This document shows positions 40,450-50,013 of a stretch of 64,000 nt of DNA, in pieces. Numbering within the stretch: position 1 is the first letter of the stretch; each line of letters begins with the position of its first letter. The notes beneath the pieces were generated by a model. The model ran no database searches, was not told where the DNA came from, and saw only the letters and a list, made by a program, of their open reading frames with translations. The position numbers and the translations under genes were made by a program. Source of the DNA: Dysgonomonas sp. PF1-14 (GTDB lineage Bacteria > Bacteroidota > Bacteroidia > Bacteroidales > Dysgonomonadaceae); assembly GCF_029892965.1 (NCBI RefSeq), contig NZ_JARXWN010000016.1:1-64000 (forward strand), read 5' to 3'.

Positions 40450-42450
40450 TTATTGGCGTGTTATCTTTATCACATAGCCACCACCGGAAGCCATAGATAT
40501 AGGGAGCTTCTTATCGGATGGGATGGTAATAACCTCCCTCTTATAATCACGAGCTACCTTATTGGCATTGACTCCATCTTTGAAGACTTCGCCCTTGAAG
40601 CTGCCCTCACCCAAGAAAGACAAGTCCAACTCCATCTTGCGAGAATCCCAGTTAGTCATTGAGCCGACGTACCATGTATCTCCTTTTTGGCGGGCAATAG
40701 TTACATATTTACCGATCTCTCCGTTCAGGGCTATTGTATTGTCCCATACAGTAGGAACGGTAGCTATAAAGCCGGTACATTCTTCTTCACGCTCATAGTT
40801 GGAAGGACTGTCGCACAGCATATTCAACGGAGACTCGAATATAACATACTCAGCCAACTGACGACAACGTGTTCCCTGGCTCATGGCTTCGGAGTACACA
40901 CTGCGATAGTTTCCTTTGGTGGCATTGCGCATTGCACCCTGTGTATAGTCTATCGGGCCGGCAAGCATACGGATGAAAGGCATTGTGACATCATAAGTAA
41001 CCTGATCGAGCTCGGAACCCGACCACTTCATTTGCTCCAAGCCATTCACACCTTCAAAGTTGATAACATTAGGATATGTACGTTGCAGACCTGTAGGCTT
41101 GTATGATCCGTGAAAGTCCATCAGCATCTTATACTTGGCTCCTATCTCGGCAGCACGGCGATGGAAGTCGACCATCGGCTGATCGTCCCTATCCATAAAG
41201 TCTACTTTGAAGCCTTTGATACCCATTTCGTGGTAGTGCTTGCAGATACCTTCAATGTCTTTGTTGAAAGCATAGTAGCCTGCCCAGAGGATAAGGCCAA
41301 CGTTCTTCTTGTTGGCATAAGCGACCAGTTCTTTAAGGTCTATCTCAGGTACTACCTGAAGCAAGTCGGCTTGTAGGTTCACCGCCCAGCCTTCGTCAAG
41401 GATAACATACTCTATGCCATATTTGGAAGCGAAGTCTATATAATACTTGTATGTGGCATTGTTCACTCCTGTCTCGAAGTCTACTCCATAGAGGTTCCAT
41501 GTATTCCACCATTCCCAAGCTACCTTACCGGGCTTTACCCACGAGTAGTCGCCTTGTGCAGGAGTAGCCAGCTTGTAGACCATGTCGCTATCAGCAAGTT
41601 CGGCATCGTTAGCCGATACAACGACTATACGCCATGGGAAACTTGTAGCTCCATCGAACTTAGCAATGTATGATTCGCGAGATTTGACAAGCCCTTGCAG
41701 CATATTGTGCCCACCTTGCTGTATGTCTTTCGGATAAGGTGCAAAGATGCCTTTCAACGAAGCGGTACCGTCTGCCGGATAGAGGAACATACCCGGATAG
41801 TTTATCAGGTCGGCTTCTGCTATGCAAACCTTCTTGCCGTTCACACCTTCTACTACCAAAGGGGATATACCAAGTCTCTTCTTATTCCATTCAGAGAGAG
41901 AGATGTGATGATACGGCTGCTCGAAAGAGTTCATATACTGGCTTTCAAGCGTACCTTCCGGCCTATTGGCATAGTTGACAAAAGCCTTACTATCGGACGG
42001 GAAGTTAAATACAGCCTGTTCATTCTCTACTACAAAAGGTTTCTTCGATGTGGATACGAAACGGTAAGCTACTCCATCATTGTAGGCTCTGAATACGATA
42101 TTGTAATCGCCTTTGAACTTCAATGTGAGCTCGTTGTAGTTGTCTGCAACCTGCTTTCTCTTATATACAGGCGACTCTATCTGCTTATCTACCTTTGCTG
42201 TTGCAGAGCCTGATAATTTAGGAGCCACACCGTACGATGTACCATCAGCCAATGTCATTGACAGAGGTGATTTTGCCAGCATCAGGTCACCTTGATGTGA
42301 TACTGAATACTCCACAGTTTTATCCACTACTATACTAGCCTCGAGTTTCCCATCTGGAGATTTCAGGCTAAATTGTTTCTGGGCAGTGATAGTCATTGAG
42401 CAGCATATCAGAATGCTGAGCAAAGACCAGATCAAATGGTTTCTTTTCAT
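40450..42450 (-). CDS. GH97 retaining alpha-galactosidase-type enzyme
   Basis: Exported (signal 1-23, ending TITAQ) GH97 of the retaining branch. The SusB glutamate base motif HHE is missing. Instead a nucleophile D417 stands in FKVDFMDRDDQ and E472 in GLEQMKW is placed 55 residues later, the spacing of D415 and E470 in the B. thetaiotaomicron retaining alpha-galactosidase BtGH97b. Expected to remove terminal alpha-galactose in the periplasm. It is the last gene of an operon with LacZ-type GH2, GH109-like and kinase genes, starting 19 bases after the GH2 stop. The contrast with the two inverting GH97 enzymes in this window is clear from residues alone. Confidence 0.9.
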   Translation of the reverse strand: MKRNHLIWSLLSILICCSMTITAQKQFSLKSPDGKLEASIVVDKTVEYSVSHQGDLMLAKSPLSMTLADGTSYGVAPKLSGSATAKVDKQIESPVYKRKQVADNYNELTLKFKGDYNIVFRAYNDGVAYRFVSTSKKPFVVENEQAVFNFPSDSKAFVNYANRPEGTLESQYMNSFEQPYHHISLSEWNKKRLGISPLVVEGVNGKKVCIAEADLINYPGMFLYPADGTASLKGIFAPYPKDIQQGGHNMLQGLVKSRESYIAKFDGATSFPWRIVVVSANDAELADSDMVYKLATPAQGDYSWVKPGKVAWEWWNTWNLYGVDFETGVNNATYKYYIDFASKYGIEYVILDEGWAVNLQADLLQVVPEIDLKELVAYANKKNVGLILWAGYYAFNKDIEGICKHYHEMGIKGFKVDFMDRDDQPMVDFHRRAAEIGAKYKMLMDFHGSYKPTGLQRTYPNVINFEGVNGLEQMKWSGSELDQVTYDVTMPFIRMLAGPIDYTQGAMRNATKGNYRSVYSEAMSQGTRCRQLAEYVIFESPLNMLCDSPSNYEREEECTGFIATVPTVWDNTIALNGEIGKYVTIARQKGDTWYVGSMTNWDSRKMELDLSFLGEGSFKGEVFKDGVNANKVARDYKREVITIPSDKKLPISMASGGGYVIKITRQ

Positions 42451-42469
42451 TCTCAGGTTATTATATCAA

Positions 42470-45400
42470 TTAGTATTTATATCCTATCCTTTTAGCAGCT
42501 TCGGCCTGACTACCAATCGGAATAAGGGTAAAGCCCCATTTGTATTCCTTATTGGCTGCTATGCTATATTCGGGTTCTGGTCTGGCTCCCCAGCTATTGT
42601 AACCGGCTACACCGTATTGTCTCATGTCAACACAGACTTCCACAAAGTTGCGTGGCGTGATGTCTGTCTCATGTGTCTGCTTTCTCAGTACATCCTTCGC
42701 CTCTTCCGGATTTTTATTGGCTATCTCTTGCGGAGACATATTGCGCCATTGATAGTCGGCATCGGATTCCTGTGCATCAAAGTCTTCAACCGAATTGCGC
42801 AGAGCATTGAATCCTATTGTTTTATCTGCTTCGATAAGAAGACCTTTTCCTCCGGCCTGATTCAGAGCTACCCAACGTGTATCGGTATGGTGACCGTTTT
42901 CCTGAGGGCGTACATACGGATAATACATATCTTCAGCCGTAGTGGTATAAAGCCCTACAATCGTTCCTTTATGGCGATCGAGATAGTTCTCTTCAGGCCC
43001 GCGCCCAAGATATTGCACCTGACTCATTGTTGCAGGGAGGCGGAAACGCACTCCTATACGCGGCACCTCCAGCTTGGAGCTCTCTCTTCTTTGGCGATCT
43101 CTTTCAGCGCTTTCAGACTGTGTGGCTTCTTTAGCTTCAGCTGTCAACTCAGCTTTCGCTTCATCGGCAGTAGCTGCAGTGAACGTTATCTCTGCATTTA
43201 CAATTCCGGACGGATACACTTTATAGTTGACAATGTAATCGTTGCCCGCCGGCAATTCATAATTGACTGATAATAATGCCAGATTGCCATCCATACGAGC
43301 GGTTGCCTTCGACACCTTGAAGTTCTTACTAGACTGTTTCCATATCTGCAAGCGCTTAGGTGCTCCGTTACCATAATCGTTATCAGTAGGCCCTCTCCAG
43401 AAGTTAGGCTGAATACCGAAACCTTCTGTGAAATACTCCTGTCCGTCTACCTTATAAGATGTAACAAGACCCTGTTTCTTATCAAATACAAAACTAACCT
43501 TTGAGGACGCTATGCTTATAGTATTACCCGACTCTGACACTTCAAGTTTCGCCCCGCTTGTATTCTTATATTCCTGCTTTCCTACTGCCAGAGGCAGCTC
43601 AAATTGGTCATACGCTATAATATGTCCTATCGGAGTCAATGGCTCAGTTGTTTTCGTTGAGACTTCGAAGTCAACAAAATATTCCATACCTGGTTTAACC
43701 TTTAAGCCCGAAGTTTGCAAGGTTACTATCGTTGAGTCCTGTGGGCTAAGAGTTAACGGCAGAGCTACCTCTTTCATCACCTTCCCGTTCTCCAGTATCT
43801 TGTACTTCACATTATATGCTGACAAATCAGAGAAGTAGAAACGGTTCTTGATCTTCACCTGTCCTTTGTTCAGGTCTCCGGCCTCAAAGCCTACATTCTG
43901 ATGTACATATTTCACTTCTGCCATTGCCGGGTGAGGGCTTTGATCGGGATTGACAATACCATCGGCCACAAAGTTACCGTCTGACGGCTGGTCTTTGCCG
44001 AAGTCGCCTCCATAAGCCCAATAATCTTTACCATCCTTATTTTTGATCTTAACGGCATGGTCTATCCATTCCCAGATATATCCTCCCTGTAGGTTCGGGT
44101 ATCTGTAGACTTGTACCCATTGGTCGTACAGGTTTCCGGAAGAGTTGCCCATAGCATGGGAATATTCGGAAGGAACATACGGGCGGTTATCTGAATTATC
44201 GTGATAGCGTCCGTTCTTACCATAATACTCGAATGATTTAGCTGACGGATACTGAGGTACGATCATGTCGGTATTCCAGTCTTCCAGCGCCCTTTCATAA
44301 TTTACCGGACGTGCCATCAGATCTTTATCCAGTTCTTTCAATAGTGCGTAAGCGTTATAGAAGTTAAATCCGTTTCCGGCCTCATTTCCCATCGACCAGA
44401 TGGTCAGGGACGCATAGTTCTTGTTGCGTTCAAACATATTGCGGATACGGGACAGATGGCTTTCCAGATAGTCGGGATTGTGTCCCAAAGTACCCCTCTT
44501 CTTTCCATCCAGATGTCCTACAGAGCCTTTACGCATATCGTCCTGATAGATGGTATAGTACATACCATGCGACTCTATATTGGCTTCATCATATACATAG
44601 ATACCATATTCGTCACACATTTCGTAAAACTTACGATCTTGCGGATAGTGGCTCAGACGTACCGAGTTGATGTTATTAAGTCTCATCAGTTCGAAGTTGC
44701 GACGCATATTTTCCGGAGTAAGGTAATGTCCGGTCTCTACGGTCTCATGTATATTAGTCCCTTTCAACTTGATAGGCTGACCATTTACAAAGAACAGCCT
44801 GAGTGGCTTCTTATTTACGATTATGTCTGTATTCTTCATCTCTATCTTACGGAATCCAACCTTAAACGGAACAACTTCAACTGTCTTTCCTCCGTCTTCT
44901 ACCGACATAGTCAATCGATAAAGGTTCGGGGACTCGGAAGTCCATGTAGAGACACTGTTTATAGTGGCATCAAAATCAGCTGTAGCCAAACTATTCGCCT
45001 TTACTCCAACTGATTTAGAGCCTGATGCGACTGCCTTACCCTTCTGGTCGATAAGCTCATATTTTACTGTTATGTTTTTATCAGTACTGTTTGTATTCTT
45101 GAGGTCTATCCCCAGTTTGAACAGGCCATCTTTATAGGCATCATTCAATGTAGAAACCACCCTGAAATCTTTGATAGCCGCTTTAGGCTGAGACCAGATG
45201 AAGATATCCCGTTCTATCCCACTCATGCGCAGAAAGTCCTGGCACTCGAGCCATGAACCTGTACTCCAACGGAATATCTTAAGCGTAAGCACATTCTTTC
45301 CTGCATTCAGATACGGATTGATCAGAAATTCGGCAGGGTCTTTAGAGTCTTCACTATAACCTACTTCTTTACCGTTCACATATACATAGACACCTGATTT

Positions 45401-45919
45401 GGCTCCTGCTATATGCAGGTAGATATCTCTTTGCATCCAATCAGCCGGTATATCTATATCGCGGCGATACACTCCCACCGGATTTTCTTCCGGCAATAGT
45501 GGAGGGGTCGGATTGTAGGTAGCAAATTCGTATGGCTGGTTTACATAAAAGGCTTCGCCATAACCTTGCAATTCCCAGTTGCCCGGGACTGTAATATCAG
45601 TCCAACTACTTGTACTCAGCGAAGGGTCTGTTATATTGTCGGGAAGCTTTTTGTAGCCATCCACGAAGTAGAACTTCCATGTTCCGTTCAACGGATAATA
45701 GTATCTGCTGACACTATATTCGCCATAGGCACCTTGTATAGACCTTAGTGCATCGGCAATATTTTCATAACTCATGAAGGTGGTGCGGGGAGCTTCTTTA
45801 TTGACTCCAACGACACTAATATCCTGCCAATAAGGCAACTGCGATTTCACTGGAGAAACCAGTATTGCAGATAACAGGATAATAAGAAAGAGCAGTCTTT
45901 CTTTTGTAATTGTACGCAT
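42470..45919 (-). CDS. LacZ-type GH2 beta-galactosidase with charged insertion
   Basis: Exported (signal 1-26) 1149-residue beta-galactosidase with the five LacZ domains: jelly roll (about 35-245), two Ig-like domains around the barrel, TIM barrel (about 370-660), and the large C-terminal beta domain (about 770-1149, Bgal_small_N). Acid/base E513 in WSMGNEAG and nucleophile E585 in PSEYSHAMGN match E461 and E537 of E. coli LacZ. Residues about 915-948 form an Ala/Glu/Lys/Arg-rich low-complexity insertion (ATADEAKAELTAEAKEATQS and following) just before LEVPRIGVRF, absent from most LacZ proteins. Likely removes terminal beta-galactose from complex glycans. Follows the GH109-like gene by 90 bases. 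Confidence 0.94.
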   Translation of the reverse strand: MRTITKERLLFLIILLSAILVSPVKSQLPYWQDISVVGVNKEAPRTTFMSYENIADALRSIQGAYGEYSVSRYYYPLNGTWKFYFVDGYKKLPDNITDPSLSTSSWTDITVPGNWELQGYGEAFYVNQPYEFATYNPTPPLLPEENPVGVYRRDIDIPADWMQRDIYLHIAGAKSGVYVYVNGKEVGYSEDSKDPAEFLINPYLNAGKNVLTLKIFRWSTGSWLECQDFLRMSGIERDIFIWSQPKAAIKDFRVVSTLNDAYKDGLFKLGIDLKNTNSTDKNITVKYELIDQKGKAVASGSKSVGVKANSLATADFDATINSVSTWTSESPNLYRLTMSVEDGGKTVEVVPFKVGFRKIEMKNTDIIVNKKPLRLFFVNGQPIKLKGTNIHETVETGHYLTPENMRRNFELMRLNNINSVRLSHYPQDRKFYEMCDEYGIYVYDEANIESHGMYYTIYQDDMRKGSVGHLDGKKRGTLGHNPDYLESHLSRIRNMFERNKNYASLTIWSMGNEAGNGFNFYNAYALLKELDKDLMARPVNYERALEDWNTDMIVPQYPSAKSFEYYGKNGRYHDNSDNRPYVPSEYSHAMGNSSGNLYDQWVQVYRYPNLQGGYIWEWIDHAVKIKNKDGKDYWAYGGDFGKDQPSDGNFVADGIVNPDQSPHPAMAEVKYVHQNVGFEAGDLNKGQVKIKNRFYFSDLSAYNVKYKILENGKVMKEVALPLTLSPQDSTIVTLQTSGLKVKPGMEYFVDFEVSTKTTEPLTPIGHIIAYDQFELPLAVGKQEYKNTSGAKLEVSESGNTISIASSKVSFVFDKKQGLVTSYKVDGQEYFTEGFGIQPNFWRGPTDNDYGNGAPKRLQIWKQSSKNFKVSKATARMDGNLALLSVNYELPAGNDYIVNYKVYPSGIVNAEITFTAATADEAKAELTAEAKEATQSESAERDRQRRESSKLEVPRIGVRFRLPATMSQVQYLGRGPEENYLDRHKGTIVGLYTTTAEDMYYPYVRPQENGHHTDTRWVALNQAGGKGLLIEADKTIGFNALRNSVEDFDAQESDADYQWRNMSPQEIANKNPEEAKDVLRKQTHETDITPRNFVEVCVDMRQYGVAGYNSWGARPEPEYSIAANKEYKWGFTLIPIGSQAEAAKRIGYKY

Positions 45920-46009
45920 GATATTGATTGTTTTTATATGAGGTTTTATTCTATGTCAGAGGAAAACAGACAGAGAACGATGGTGCTCCCCGTCTGGTAT
46001 ATTGTTCTT

Positions 46010-47428
46010 TTATTGAGCAAACTTAAGTTCTTTCAGCTTATTCCATCCTCCACGCGTGAAATCAGGGATTTCTACAGGAGCAGAATTATTATCCAGAGAG
46101 ATTTCCGTCAACGGAATCAAAGAACACCATTCTGCAAGGTCGTACACATCCATATCTAATGGAAGACCCTTTTGCAGACAGTAGATCAAACGGTAATCCA
46201 TAATGAAGTCCATACCTCCGTGTCCGCCTACCTCTTCAGCTTTCTCCAACAATGTCTTTTTGTCATCAAACATAGCCTTTGATATAGGATGCTGATACTT
46301 CTTCATCATAGCTATCTTCATGTTCTCCGGCATAAAGGAGTGAGCAGTAAGGTTTTCATGATTGGTTGCTACTTCCGGATCTATCTCGCCTTTGTCCAAA
46401 GCATATCCTTCTACAGGGTATTTGTTGGCAAAGCCTTTTGTTCCGGTCAACTGATACATACGGTCGTATGGACGTGGCGATGTTATGTTATGCTCTATAA
46501 GGATCGACTTACCATTTTCGGTACGTATAAGTGTACAGGTATGGTCTCCGTTACGGAAGTCTTTCACTTCTTCACCTGTCTTTTCTTTTATATAAGCCGG
46601 ATTCCCCACTGCTTTTGTATCTACGGAAACAAGGAAGTTAAGCTTATCGCCACGATGGATGTTCATAGCCTGACATACCGGTCCCAGTCCGTGAGTTGGA
46701 TATACATCACCCCTGTGAGTCCTGTTATAGTCCATACGCCAGTTGTTCCAGTAATAGTTCCAATAAGGTTGCAAGCCATGAATGTATGCTCCTTCTCCGT
46801 GCATAACATCTCCGAGCAAGCCTTCCTGTACCATATTCAGGGTCGTCAGTTCAAACATATCATACACACAGTTTTCAAGCTGCATACAATGTTTACGGGT
46901 CTGCTCTGATGTATTGATCAAGTCCCATATTTCATTCATCGTCATTGCAGCAGGTACTTCTATGGCTACGTGCTTACCATCTTTCATTGCCTGTACTCCT
47001 ATTACTGCATGATGGAGCCAGTCTGTTGCAATATACACAAGGTCTACATTCGGAAGGGCTGTGACTTTACGCCATATAGCAGTATCTCCATAAAATTCCT
47101 GAGCTTTAGCCAAGCCTTTTCCTTCAAGCATTTTATTGACCTTTTCGGTATTCTTTTGCTCTACATCACACAGGGCTATAACTTCCACTCCGGGTATATG
47201 CGTCATACGCTCTACAGCATCAGGGCCACGCATTCCCAATCCGATAAACGCAATACGGACTACCGGCAGTGGGTCTGTTTTCAACTCCAGCACATCCGTT
47301 TGTCCGGCAGGACGTGCGGGTATATCTGTTTTAATAACGCGGGATTGCTCCTGAGGCTTTTGATTGCAACCTACCAGAAAGATTCCGGCAATCAGCAATA
47401 GAGAAAAATGTTTTACAATGATCTTCAT
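46010..47428 (-). CDS. GH109-type NAD-dependent alpha-N-acetylgalactosaminidase
   Basis: Gfo/Idh/MocA-fold protein of 472 residues with a lipobox LVGC (Cys21). The dinucleotide loop is GLGMRG (63-68) within IAFIGLGMRGPDAVERM. The GH109 signature DVYPTHGLGP (241-250) supplies the Tyr and His (Y243, H246) that correspond to active-site residues in Elizabethkingia alpha-N-acetylgalactosaminidase. GH109 enzymes split glycosides by an NAD-dependent oxidation/elimination route and can remove the A-antigen GalNAc. Position between a NahK-like kinase and a beta-galactosidase fits Gal/GalNAc glycan use. An ordinary sugar oxidoreductase is a weaker alternative because of the THGLGP motif. Confidence 0.85.
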   Translation of the reverse strand: MKIIVKHFSLLLIAGIFLVGCNQKPQEQSRVIKTDIPARPAGQTDVLELKTDPLPVVRIAFIGLGMRGPDAVERMTHIPGVEVIALCDVEQKNTEKVNKMLEGKGLAKAQEFYGDTAIWRKVTALPNVDLVYIATDWLHHAVIGVQAMKDGKHVAIEVPAAMTMNEIWDLINTSEQTRKHCMQLENCVYDMFELTTLNMVQEGLLGDVMHGEGAYIHGLQPYWNYYWNNWRMDYNRTHRGDVYPTHGLGPVCQAMNIHRGDKLNFLVSVDTKAVGNPAYIKEKTGEEVKDFRNGDHTCTLIRTENGKSILIEHNITSPRPYDRMYQLTGTKGFANKYPVEGYALDKGEIDPEVATNHENLTAHSFMPENMKIAMMKKYQHPISKAMFDDKKTLLEKAEEVGGHGGMDFIMDYRLIYCLQKGLPLDMDVYDLAEWCSLIPLTEISLDNNSAPVEIPDFTRGGWNKLKELKFAQ

Positions 47429-47439
47429 AGGTTTAGGTA

Positions 47440-48537
47440 TTATTTCATGTCCTTAACTACACGGCTGACTATAGCACACATCTGATCGTAATTCTCCTCC
47501 ATCGACTGGAGTAGTTTATACTGTGCATGGGTACGCACCAGATTGTGTTCTTCGTTCTTTACTTTATAATAATTGTCTCCATCGATATAATCCATCAGGA
47601 AGCGGAGTACCTGCTCGAATGTTATATATTTAGCCGAAAATGCCAGATTATCTATCTCAGACTGCGTAAGGAACGATACTGTTTCGGACAAATAACCGGT
47701 TGTATATCCTTCAAAGATATCCATCTTGATATATACATTATCCAGATTCTCATCATCTTCTTTTCCCGCATTCGTGTATGAACGGATAGCATCGCCATAG
47801 TCATTGAGCACGATACTACTAAGAACAGTATCGAGGTCTATCACACACAGTACATTACCTTGTTTGTCAAACAGGATATTGCTGATCTTAGTATCGTTGT
47901 GCGTAACCCTTGTTGGTATTTCGCCCGATTCGGCTTTAGCCCATAAGGCGATCATTTCATCGCGACGGCTCTCTATCCATTCTATCTCTTTCTGCACCTT
48001 CACTTTTCTGCCTACAGGGTCTTTTTCCAAGACATCGTCCCATTGCTGAAATCTGAACCTCATATTGTGGAATCCCGGCAGGATGTCTGCTAAAGGTTCT
48101 TTCATATCGGCAAGCATCGCCTGGAATTTCCCGATACCTTTTCCGCCCTGTGATGCAAGCTGCGGCGAATCGGCATATTCGTATGTGATGGTATCATCGA
48201 TGAACAGGCAGGCAGCCCAATAATCACCATGTTCATCCTCATAATATAACTTACCGTCTACGGTAAGGGTTACGGTAAGAGCTTCACGTAACGGATCCCC
48301 CCCTTTTTCTATTATCTTCTTCTTTAAGTGTGTAGTCACCTTATGGATATTTTCCATCATAGCAGGTATGTACTTAAAGATGTTCTTATTTTTGCGTTGA
48401 AGGATGTAGTTCGGGCTATCGCCTTCTGTCTCAATAAAAAACGTGTCGTTGATAAGACCTTCTCCTAACGGACGTATTTTCTTAACGGTTCCTTCGATGG
48501 CAAAGTGTTTCTCAATGTTTACTGGTAATGAAATCAT
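47440..48537 (-). CDS. NahK-like N-acetylhexosamine 1-kinase, APH fold
   Basis: Cytoplasmic kinase of 365 residues with the aminoglycoside-phosphotransferase fold. The catalytic loop is VTHNDTKISNILF (D215) and the metal-binding VIDLDT follows (D234). The N-lobe has the glycine-rich LGEGLINDTF (24-33) and LQRKNKNIF (46-54). The sequence style, especially THNDTK, resembles N-acetylhexosamine 1-kinases that phosphorylate GlcNAc or GalNAc at C1, rather than antibiotic kinases. As first gene of an operon with GH109, GH2 and GH97 it would trap released GalNAc. No lacto-N-biose phosphorylase is nearby. Substrate is inferred. Confidence 0.8.
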   Translation of the reverse strand: MISLPVNIEKHFAIEGTVKKIRPLGEGLINDTFFIETEGDSPNYILQRKNKNIFKYIPAMMENIHKVTTHLKKKIIEKGGDPLREALTVTLTVDGKLYYEDEHGDYWAACLFIDDTITYEYADSPQLASQGGKGIGKFQAMLADMKEPLADILPGFHNMRFRFQQWDDVLEKDPVGRKVKVQKEIEWIESRRDEMIALWAKAESGEIPTRVTHNDTKISNILFDKQGNVLCVIDLDTVLSSIVLNDYGDAIRSYTNAGKEDDENLDNVYIKMDIFEGYTTGYLSETVSFLTQSEIDNLAFSAKYITFEQVLRFLMDYIDGDNYYKVKNEEHNLVRTHAQYKLLQSMEENYDQMCAIVSRVVKDMK

Positions 48538-48619
48538 AGATTTTTAGTATATTTAGTATTAGACATTAACTTTCAGTTCGAGGTAATAACAATGTTCTTC
48601 GGTCTATATCAGGGCAAAG

Positions 48620-48627
48620 CAAAGATA
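48620..48627 (-). promoter_or_regulatory. -7 box for kinase-GH109-GH2-GH97 operon
   Basis: Minus-strand TATCTTTG matches TAnnTTTG about 83 bases before the kinase start. No -33 TTTG at the usual spacing. The remaining bases of this gap (48538-48789) hold nothing else clear. Confidence 0.45.
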
Positions 48628-48732
48628 GCAATTCCGCTCCTAATGTATGACCTTTATCAAACTAAAAATAAGTGCCTCTATATCTATACGTTTAAACTAT
48701 GCTTTTATACTCAGATTTTTAGAAACATTAAC

Positions 48733-48765
48733 AAAAAAATGACTATACGGGCTTCTGTCCATTTT
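48733..48765 (-). terminator. Weak terminator after DAACS symporter gene
   Basis: On the minus strand AAAATGGAC pairs with GTCATTTT (one bulged G) around a 13-base loop and is followed by a run of T residues. The stem is AU-rich, so efficiency may be low. Confidence 0.3.
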
Positions 48766-48789
48766 GCACAATACATTTCTACTTAATTA

Positions 48790-49965
48790 TCAAGCAACTG
48801 AGTCAAGGCTCTTCTTGTCCGAATAAGCAGATAAAACCAAAGTAAGGGCACCATCGCTACTTATATTATGAGTTGTTCCAAAACTATCGAGAAGGGCAAA
48901 GATCGTAATCATCAGTGCAGCTCCGGCATCATCTATACCCAAGACTGCATGAATCAAGCCCAGAGAAGTAATAAGTGTACCACCCGGTAGTCCGGGAGCA
49001 GCTATTGCAAAAATACCTAAGAGAGGTATAAATATCAGCATCTGCGTTACATCAGGCATAGTCCCGTATAGCAGTTGAGATACGGCAAGTGACAGGAACA
49101 CTACATCAAGGATGGAACCCGGAAAATGAATATTGCCGAACAAGGGTATGGCAAAATCTCTTATATCATTTTTCAATACAGGACATTTTTTCGTCTGCTC
49201 TATGGCTACTCCCAAGCTGGCTGCCGACGATTGTGTTCCCAAAGCTGTAAGTGCTACCGGCCCGTAATATTTGAGTACTTTCCATGGGTTTACACCCGCA
49301 TATAACCCTGAAGACACATAGAGGACACTCATCCATGTCAGATGGCACAAAACCGTCACTATCAGAATAGCAAGGAAAACAGGGAGCCTTGAGGCCAACT
49401 CTCCTTCATACGCCAGTATGCTGAAATTAGCAGCAATAAAGAAAGGCAATATGGGTATTAATACCTTTTTCACCATTGCAAAAATGAGTCCCTGAAATTC
49501 GTATAAAGCTTCCTCTATTTTTACTGCTTTAGTCCATATAACAGACAAACCCACCAGAAAAGCAAAGACCAAAGCACTCAAAACTGACATCAAAGGCGGA
49601 ATATCGAGACGGAATAACATTTCGGGTAAATCTGCTGCCTGCCCTTTAACAGGGACAATATCGAGTAAAGGGATTACTTTATATCCCACAAAGGCTGCCA
49701 GTGAAGCACTGCCTATACATGAAGCATAGGCAAGCAACAATGATCCGCCCAACAATTTTGAAGCGTTCTTTTTCAAACGTGTTATCGACGGAGTTATAAA
49801 TCCGAAGATAATAAGGGGAATAAGAAAGAATATGATCTGCCCCAGTATATGCTTTATCGGAAGTATAACACTAATAACTGCCTTTGTGGCAAAAAGTCCG
49901 ACTAATATGCCACCTATAACTCCGAGAAAGAGCCTGATGGTTGTATTTGATAATGATTTCTTCAT
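48790..49965 (-). CDS. Sodium:dicarboxylate/amino-acid symporter (DAACS)
   Basis: Inner-membrane secondary transporter of 391 residues, about eight hydrophobic segments plus re-entrant loops. DAACS features are GQIIFFLIPLIIFGFITPSI (about 38-57), the serine-rich hairpin LTALGTQSSAASLGVAIEQT (about 238-257), and the C-terminal re-entrant AAPGLPGGTLITSLGLI (about 322-338). Likely substrates are glutamate, aspartate, serine or a dicarboxylate; these cannot be separated by eye. It stands alone, between the GalNAc operon and a repeat-rich gap, with no linked enzyme gene. Confidence 0.9.
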   Translation of the reverse strand: MKKSLSNTTIRLFLGVIGGILVGLFATKAVISVILPIKHILGQIIFFLIPLIIFGFITPSITRLKKNASKLLGGSLLLAYASCIGSASLAAFVGYKVIPLLDIVPVKGQAADLPEMLFRLDIPPLMSVLSALVFAFLVGLSVIWTKAVKIEEALYEFQGLIFAMVKKVLIPILPFFIAANFSILAYEGELASRLPVFLAILIVTVLCHLTWMSVLYVSSGLYAGVNPWKVLKYYGPVALTALGTQSSAASLGVAIEQTKKCPVLKNDIRDFAIPLFGNIHFPGSILDVVFLSLAVSQLLYGTMPDVTQMLIFIPLLGIFAIAAPGLPGGTLITSLGLIHAVLGIDDAGAALMITIFALLDSFGTTHNISSDGALTLVLSAYSDKKSLDSVA

Positions 49966-50013
49966 CTGCTTAAGAATATTCTTTCTATAACCATAATAAT
50001 TGCACGAAAATAA

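Noticed and set aside
42386-43270. 294-codon plus-strand open frame
   Set aside because: Lies antisense to the well-supported LacZ-type GH2 gene, has no signal, domain or recognisable motif, and is explained by codon bias of the real gene.
48534-48566. 11-codon ORF overlapping the kinase start as ATGA
   Set aside because: Too short and of ordinary composition (MSNTKYTKNL); overlap is likely chance in an AT-rich leader.
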